From NCBI GenBank assembly GCA_017993025.1, contig JAGONL010000032.1, positions 1 to 8,380 of the forward strand: a stretch of DNA of 8,380 nucleotides. The letters are read 5' to 3'. The translations under genes were made by a program, and so were the position numbers. This DNA comes from Candidatus Saccharimonadota bacterium (GTDB lineage: Bacteria > Patescibacteriota > Saccharimonadia > Saccharimonadales > SZUA-47). How positions within the stretch are numbered: position 1 is the stretch's first letter; each line of letters opens with the position of its first letter. The notes beneath the pieces were generated by a model. It ran no database searches, was not told where the DNA came from, and worked only from the letters and a program-made list of their open reading frames with translations. Shown here one piece after another: positions 6,175-8,380 of the stretch.

Positions 6175-6585
6175 CTAGATTGAACTATTCTCAACCCGAG
6201 ATAGTGGTTCAATGATAGAGTCCAAGCCTATGAGCATAACTGCTTTATCAAAAGGTACCCAATCGTGATGTGCAATTTCTAGTGCCTGCAACGTAACGTT
6301 TTTTGATTTTATTTGTGCTGGAAACAGAATAATTCGCTTAGTCTGCTTAGTCCCTCTGATAGGCTGTTTGTACTCGTATTGTACTCTTTTTCCAAGCTGA
6401 GGCTCGGTTAATACAATTCCTGTTTCTTCGTAGGCTTCACGAATTGCGGTTGCTTCCGGTGTTTCGTTATTCTCGGGATGACCCTTTGGAAAGCCCCAGA
6501 AACCATCGTGGCTTTGAAGCAGAAGATACAGCTTGGCTCCAGCTTCTGTTCTATAGATCGGAATTATTCCGTATGAAATAACCAT
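6175..6585 (-). CDS. Nudix hydrolase, diadenosine-tetraphosphatase-like
   Basis: A complete 136-residue soluble protein. The Nudix box is perfect, from G35 to I57: G-x5-E-x7-REAYEETGI, with E50, E53 and E54 as metal-binding residues. The run just before it, GFWGFPKGHPE, is typical of the asymmetric Ap4A hydrolase branch (MutT/NUDT2-like), which hydrolyses dinucleoside polyphosphates using Mg2+. The N-terminal strand (ISYGIIPIYR) and the later HHDWVPFDKAV segment also fit. Members act in nucleotide clean-up and stress nucleotide turnover; the substrate is a family-based guess. A TGA-TATACT extended -10 ends 6 bases before the ATG at 6585 and no Shine-Dalgarno site is present, so the transcript should be leaderless. 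It ends facing the membrane-protein operon across a 264-bp gap. Confidence 0.92.
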   Translation of the reverse strand: MVISYGIIPIYRTEAGAKLYLLLQSHDGFWGFPKGHPENNETPEATAIREAYEETGIVLTEPQLGKRVQYEYKQPIRGTKQTKRIILFPAQIKSKNVTLQALEIAHHDWVPFDKAVMLIGLDSIIEPLSRVENSSI

Positions 6586-6591
6586 AGATTA

Positions 6592-6600
6592 AGTATATCA
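6592..6600 (-). promoter_or_regulatory. Extended -10 promoter of the Nudix gene (leaderless)
   Basis: Minus strand TG-A-TATACT, with the hexamer (6592-6597) ending 6 bases before the ATG at 6585. Confidence 0.58.
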
Positions 6601-6690
6601 AAATGTGACCTATCCATTGTTGTTTATGTAGGCCACGGGAGGTCCAGCTGTGACTTTTTCTACCAGGATGCACTCTTTTAAATATGTTAG

Positions 6691-6954
6691 TTAATAGTGA
6701 AATCTGCACCCTACAACACATATTGCAGCATCCGTAACTGTGTAAACAAGCCTATTTTTATCATCGATGCGCCGCGACCAATACCCGGCATAGTTCTCTT
6801 TAAGCGGTTCTGGCTTTCTAAGACCTTCAAAAGGATTTTTTAAAGTATCGTTAATGAGCTTGTTTATTTTCTTGAGTGTCTTCCTGTCCTGATTGATCCA
6901 ATGTGTATAGTCGTCCCAAGCCTCAAGAGTAAAAATGAGATTTCTTTTCGCCAT
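6691..6954 (-). CDS. yoeB: YoeB-family toxin, ribosome-dependent mRNA endonuclease
   Basis: A complete 87-residue protein that aligns along its whole length with Txe/YoeB. Landmarks are EAWDDYTHW near the N-terminus, KKINKLINDTLKNPFEGLRKPEPLK in the middle and YWSRRIDDKNRLVYTV followed by CRFHY at the end. By alignment with the E. coli protein (offset of three), the catalytic residues E46, R65 and H83 correspond to E49, R68 and H86, and the terminal Tyr (Y87) is present, so the toxin appears intact. YoeB binds the ribosomal A site and cuts mRNA during translation. The gene starts 2 bases after the stop of the antitoxin gene, which implies translational coupling. No promoter of its own is seen. 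Confidence 0.95.
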   Translation of the reverse strand: MAKRNLIFTLEAWDDYTHWINQDRKTLKKINKLINDTLKNPFEGLRKPEPLKENYAGYWSRRIDDKNRLVYTVTDAAICVVGCRFHY

Positions 6955-6956
6955 TT

Positions 6957-7211
6957 TTAGTCTTCGACTAGATCGTGCTGTTCTATTATACCAGCACGAG
7001 CTGAAGCTATCGATTTTTCAAGATGTTTTCTGTTTGCAGTACTGCTGTTTAGGTAGTCCGTCTCCGCTTGGGAATTATATTGGTCTAAAGTCATCACAAC
7101 AACTGTCTGACCATCGTTGCGCGTAATAAGTAGTATATCCTTATCGTCAATAACTTGGTCGAAGTAGGCTTTTGCATTTTTACGGAAGTTTGAAATAGAT
7201 GTAACATTCAT
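6957..7211 (-). CDS. yefM: YefM-family antitoxin and autorepressor (Phd/YefM)
   Basis: A complete 84-residue protein. The N-terminal DNA-binding and dimerisation half shows the Phd/YefM pattern: SNFRKNAKAYFDQVIDD, then ILLITRNDGQTVVVMTLDQYNS. The C-terminal half (ETDYLNSSTANRKHLEKSIASA) matches the YoeB-binding helix region, and the acidic tail is typical. The antitoxin neutralises YoeB by direct binding and, alone or with the toxin, represses its own promoter. It precedes the toxin gene by 2 bases, the usual order. Transcription should start from a near-consensus promoter at 7222-7250, whose expected start point is about 3 bases before the ATG. Three phased GTAC sites overlap that promoter. 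The antitoxin-toxin pair looks functional. Confidence 0.93.
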   Translation of the reverse strand: MNVTSISNFRKNAKAYFDQVIDDKDILLITRNDGQTVVVMTLDQYNSQAETDYLNSSTANRKHLEKSIASARAGIIEQHDLVED

Positions 7212-7241
7212 AGTACTTTATATTGTACTCTTGGACGTACT
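7212..7241 (-). promoter_or_regulatory. Putative YefM/YoeB operator: three GTAC-core sites phased by 12 bp
   Basis: AGTACT (7212-7217), TGTACT (7224-7229) and CGTACT (7236-7241) recur at exactly 12-bp steps. The E. coli yefM operator uses TGTACA-core palindromes, to my recollection spaced about 12 bp. The sites cover the leader, the -10 hexamer and the -35/-10 spacer. Confidence 0.72.
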
Positions 7242-7250
7242 AGTTGTCAA
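7222..7250 (-). promoter_or_regulatory. Promoter of yefM-yoeB (-35 TTGACA, -10 TACAAT)
   Basis: On the minus strand TTGACA (7250-7245), a 17-bp spacer and TACAAT (7227-7222). The -35 is a perfect consensus, the spacing is ideal and 10 bases separate the -10 from the ATG. It is the only strong two-part promoter of a protein gene in the window. Confidence 0.82.
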
Positions 7251-7294
7251 TACGCATTTTCTTCTAGTATAGCTGGACTTACATAGCAGTAAAG

Positions 7295-7339
7295 CAGAGG
7301 CAAATATCCTTTACTTTAAGTATAACCTGAATTGGAAGG
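7295..7339 (+). repeat. Direct repeat copy A, downstream of the alpha/beta hydrolase gene
   Basis: This aligns with 8119-8161 at 34 of 45 columns (76%) with two single-base gaps. Shared words are CAGA, GCAAAT, TTTAAG, ATAA, TGA and TTGGA. A stem of AGTAAAG (7288-7294) with CTTTACT (7309-7315) encloses its first part. Confidence 0.5.
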
Positions 7340-7351
7340 TTATTGTGAACG

Positions 7352-8098
7352 CTATTGCAACTCAGTTTTCTTTAGCCAAGTGACGTACTTTCCTATATAT
7401 TCGTCGAGTTCCTGCTTGCTAACTCGATCTTCGTTGACAGCATCACCAATATTGTGAATAAAGCCAGGCTGGATGAAACTATCAGCGTTAAAGGTTTTGA
7501 TGAATGCATTGGTTGTTGCCTTTGGCACCACCTCATCATCGTCATGCACAACTACCAATGTTTTACCACTAAAGCTACTGGCTCGCCCAAACAAAGGATG
7601 TTTCATTAGTTCGGCTTCGTTATTTCGGTAAACTAAGACCTTTTTGTTGTAGTCCTCTGAATTATCTAGCCGCTTTTCCCAGAGATCATAGAACGTATTA
7701 GGCTTATAAATTGCAGGTACTCTCAGAATAAGTCGATCAAACGCCCGGTACTTAGTGAGTTGTGTAGCTAAAAAGCCACCATAGCTAGGACCAAAGACAG
7801 TTATCTTAGAGTTAGGGTATTGGTCCTTTAACCAGTCAAAAGCAGTAATGGACTCTAGGAAGTGTTGCGCCGGGCGAGTATCCCGCAGCTCAAAAGGACT
7901 GTCTCCATGACCACTGTAGTCAATAACGAGTGCCGCATAACTGGTACCCTCGCAAATAGTTTGGACAATGCCCTTCATACGAGCCCTGGATGAAATATAG
8001 GCAGGCAGTACAAGTATAATGTTAGTCTCGTCACCCTCATACCAATCGGCAGCTACGGAATAACCAGGACAGCTAATATCAAAACGTTTAATACTCAT
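7352..8098 (-). CDS. Alpha/beta hydrolase, small esterase/dienelactone-hydrolase-like
   Basis: A complete 248-residue soluble protein with the alpha/beta-hydrolase core. ILVLPAY forms the oxyanion strand and YSGHGDS (about 61-67) follows the second core strand. The nucleophile elbow is GPSYGG with Ser105. LVVVHDDDEVVP carries the acid (D187 or D188), and GFIHNIGD supplies His215. The catalytic triad therefore appears complete. The RVPAIYKPNTFYDLWEKR region is a probable cap. Such enzymes hydrolyse esters or related bonds of small molecules; the substrate is unknown. There is no signal peptide. A TGT-TATACT extended -10 ends 6 bases before the ATG, indicating a leaderless transcript. The gene alone lies between two imperfect direct repeats, one reaching the 3' end of tRNA-Lys, which may mean it was inserted. 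Confidence 0.9.
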   Translation of the reverse strand: MSIKRFDISCPGYSVAADWYEGDETNIILVLPAYISSRARMKGIVQTICEGTSYAALVIDYSGHGDSPFELRDTRPAQHFLESITAFDWLKDQYPNSKITVFGPSYGGFLATQLTKYRAFDRLILRVPAIYKPNTFYDLWEKRLDNSEDYNKKVLVYRNNEAELMKHPLFGRASSFSGKTLVVVHDDDEVVPKATTNAFIKTFNADSFIQPGFIHNIGDAVNEDRVSKQELDEYIGKYVTWLKKTELQ

Positions 8099-8104
8099 GG
8101 TGCT

Positions 8105-8113
8105 AGTATAACA
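8105..8113 (-). promoter_or_regulatory. Extended -10 promoter of the alpha/beta hydrolase gene (leaderless)
   Basis: Minus strand TG-T-TATACT, with the hexamer (8105-8110) ending 6 bases before the ATG at 8098. Confidence 0.58.
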
Positions 8114-8115
8114 GA

Positions 8116-8140
8116 AAACAGAAGCAAATTACCTCTGTTT
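8116..8140 (-). terminator. Hairpin after tRNA-Lys, possible weak terminator
   Basis: AAACAGA and TCTGTTT form a 7-bp stem with an 11-base loop, located 15 bases past the tRNA CCA end. The following bases (TCTGTTAT) are only partly T-rich and overlap the hydrolase gene's promoter. Confidence 0.33.
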
Positions 8141-8161
8141 AAGCATAAGTGATTTGGAGGG
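8119..8161 (+). repeat. Direct repeat copy B, overlapping the 3' end of tRNA-Lys
   Basis: Partner of the copy at 7295-7339. Its right end includes the complement of the tRNA discriminator, the CCA and the last acceptor bases. Confidence 0.5.
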
Positions 8162-8231
8162 CCAGATGGGACTTGAACCCATGACACCCTGCTTAAAAGG
8201 CAGGTGCTCTAACCAGCTGAGCTACTGGCCC
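8155..8231 (-). tRNA. trnK: tRNA-Lys(UUU), CCA encoded
   Basis: A full cloverleaf reads on the minus strand. The acceptor stem GGGCCAG (8231-8225) pairs perfectly with CTGGCCC (8165-8159). The D arm is GCTC-AGCTGGTTA-GAGC. The anticodon stem CCTGC/GCAGG holds the loop CTTTTAA with anticodon TTT at 8195-8197. The T arm is ATGGG-TTCAAGT-CCCAT. The final CCA is encoded (8155-8157). The anticodon assigns it to lysine codons AAA and AAG. The discriminator base before CCA is U, which is unusual for lysine tRNAs. It has its own upstream promoter and is followed by a hairpin. Confidence 0.97.
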
Positions 8232-8251
8232 TTGATTTATGATCTTTAAAC

Positions 8252-8265
8252 CGCAAATAGTTGCG
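8252..8265 (-). other. Small hairpin in the tRNA-Lys precursor leader
   Basis: CGCAA (8252-8256) and TTGCG (8261-8265) make a perfect 5-bp stem around a four-base loop, 20 bases upstream of the mature 5' end. It would be in the 5' leader removed by RNase P. Confidence 0.4.
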
Positions 8266-8283
8266 ATTGAAACAACAGATTAT

Positions 8284-8311
8284 ATTATCCGTATTTTGAC
8301 CAAAAAGTCAA
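8284..8311 (-). promoter_or_regulatory. Promoter of tRNA-Lys (-35 TTGACT, -10 GATAAT)
   Basis: On the minus strand TTGACT (8311-8306), a 16-bp spacer and GATAAT (8289-8284). An alternative -10, TATAAT, lies at 8284-8279 but with a spacer of 21. The predicted leader before the tRNA is about 45-50 bases. Confidence 0.6.
8296..8311. repeat. Perfect dyad TTGAC-N6-GTCAA between divergent genes
   Basis: TTGAC (8296-8300) and GTCAA (8307-8311) are perfect inverse repeats with a 6-base A-rich spacer. The right arm forms the tRNA -35. It could be a protein-binding site, or a coincidence of -35 composition. Confidence 0.45.
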
Positions 8312-8321
8312 CACTTTGAGG

Positions 8322-8327
8322 TACACT
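8322..8327 (+). promoter_or_regulatory. Possible -10 of the gene entering at the right edge
   Basis: TACACT ends 9 bases before the ATG at 8337, which would leave a leader of about 3 bases. No TGn element or well-spaced -35 is visible. Confidence 0.33.
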
Positions 8328-8336
8328 AAGTCTGAG

Positions 8337-8380
8337 ATGTTTGATGAAAAGTCACGATTTAAACGTACGACATTGATCAG
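8337..8380 (+). CDS. Start of a probable rightward gene, cut by the window edge
   Basis: An ATG at 8337 opens a frame of 14 codons (MFDEKSRFKRTTLI) that is still open at the last base. The mixed charged composition looks like a soluble N-terminus, and a TACACT hexamer lies 9 bases upstream. It is divergent from tRNA-Lys, which fits the spacing of the other genes. Too little is present to name a family, and it could still be chance. Confidence 0.45.
   Translation, partial: MFDEKSRFKRTTLI

Noticed and set aside
6935..7126. Open frame of 63 codons on the plus strand
   Set aside because: It is antisense to yefM-yoeB, which is unmistakable on the other strand.
7319..7324. TATACT on the minus strand downstream of the hydrolase gene, as an extra promoter
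   Set aside because: No ATG follows at the 6-7 base spacing used elsewhere; the frame there is short, lacks a start codon and ends at the yefM -35. It may be a decayed site.
7325..7343. Palindromic ATAACCT/AGGTTAT after the hydrolase gene, as a terminator
   Set aside because: The stem is 7 bp but has no T tract on either strand, so termination cannot be supported.

Overview
The window looks like chromosomal sequence from a Patescibacteria/CPR bacterium, most plausibly Saccharibacteria-like. This is an inference from low-to-moderate GC, short single-domain genes, a Pro/Asn-rich N-terminus ahead of a single membrane anchor, standard stop codons and very short upstream regions. No rRNA or ribosomal protein is present to confirm it. 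No CRISPR array, insertion sequence, phage gene or replication origin was seen.

Layout, left to right. Positions 1-1191 hold three leftward genes for small cytosolic proteins: a DUF1801 protein cut by the left edge, a DUF2200 protein and an SRPBCC/AHSA1-type protein. Positions 1329-3215 hold two divergent EamA/DMT transporters back to back. The left one is intact. The right one is broken by two extra bases, each in a homopolymer run. Positions 3295-4547 hold two leftward genes, a P-loop kinase-like protein and an unrecognised 181-residue protein. Positions 4664-5910 are a rightward two-gene operon for single-pass membrane proteins with extracytoplasmic domains. Positions 5911-6174 are intergenic and hold a tandem repeat, a hairpin and a possible terminator. 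A leftward Nudix hydrolase follows (6175-6585), then a YefM-YoeB toxin-antitoxin operon (6691-7211) with a recognisable promoter and operator, an alpha/beta hydrolase (7352-8098) and tRNA-Lys(UUU) (8155-8231). The first codons of a probable rightward gene reach the right edge.

Two patterns cut across the genes. First, eight starts have a -10 hexamer ending exactly 6 or 7 bases before the ATG, six of them with an extended TGn element, and none of these has a Shine-Dalgarno site. Transcription should therefore begin at or next to the start codon, giving leaderless mRNAs. Only the SRPBCC gene and the two membrane-protein genes have a clear Shine-Dalgarno site. Second, the alpha/beta hydrolase gene is bracketed by imperfect direct repeats of about 45 bp, one of which runs into the 3' CCA end of the tRNA-Lys gene. 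This is compatible with an old single-gene insertion at a tRNA end.

Most genes appear to be independent single-gene units. The only clear functional partnerships are yefM-yoeB and the two co-transcribed membrane proteins. I did not find a convincing new multi-gene defence or metabolic system. The most unusual signals are the leaderless promoter grammar, the three-site 12-bp-phased operator, and the repeat-bracketed gene at the tRNA end.
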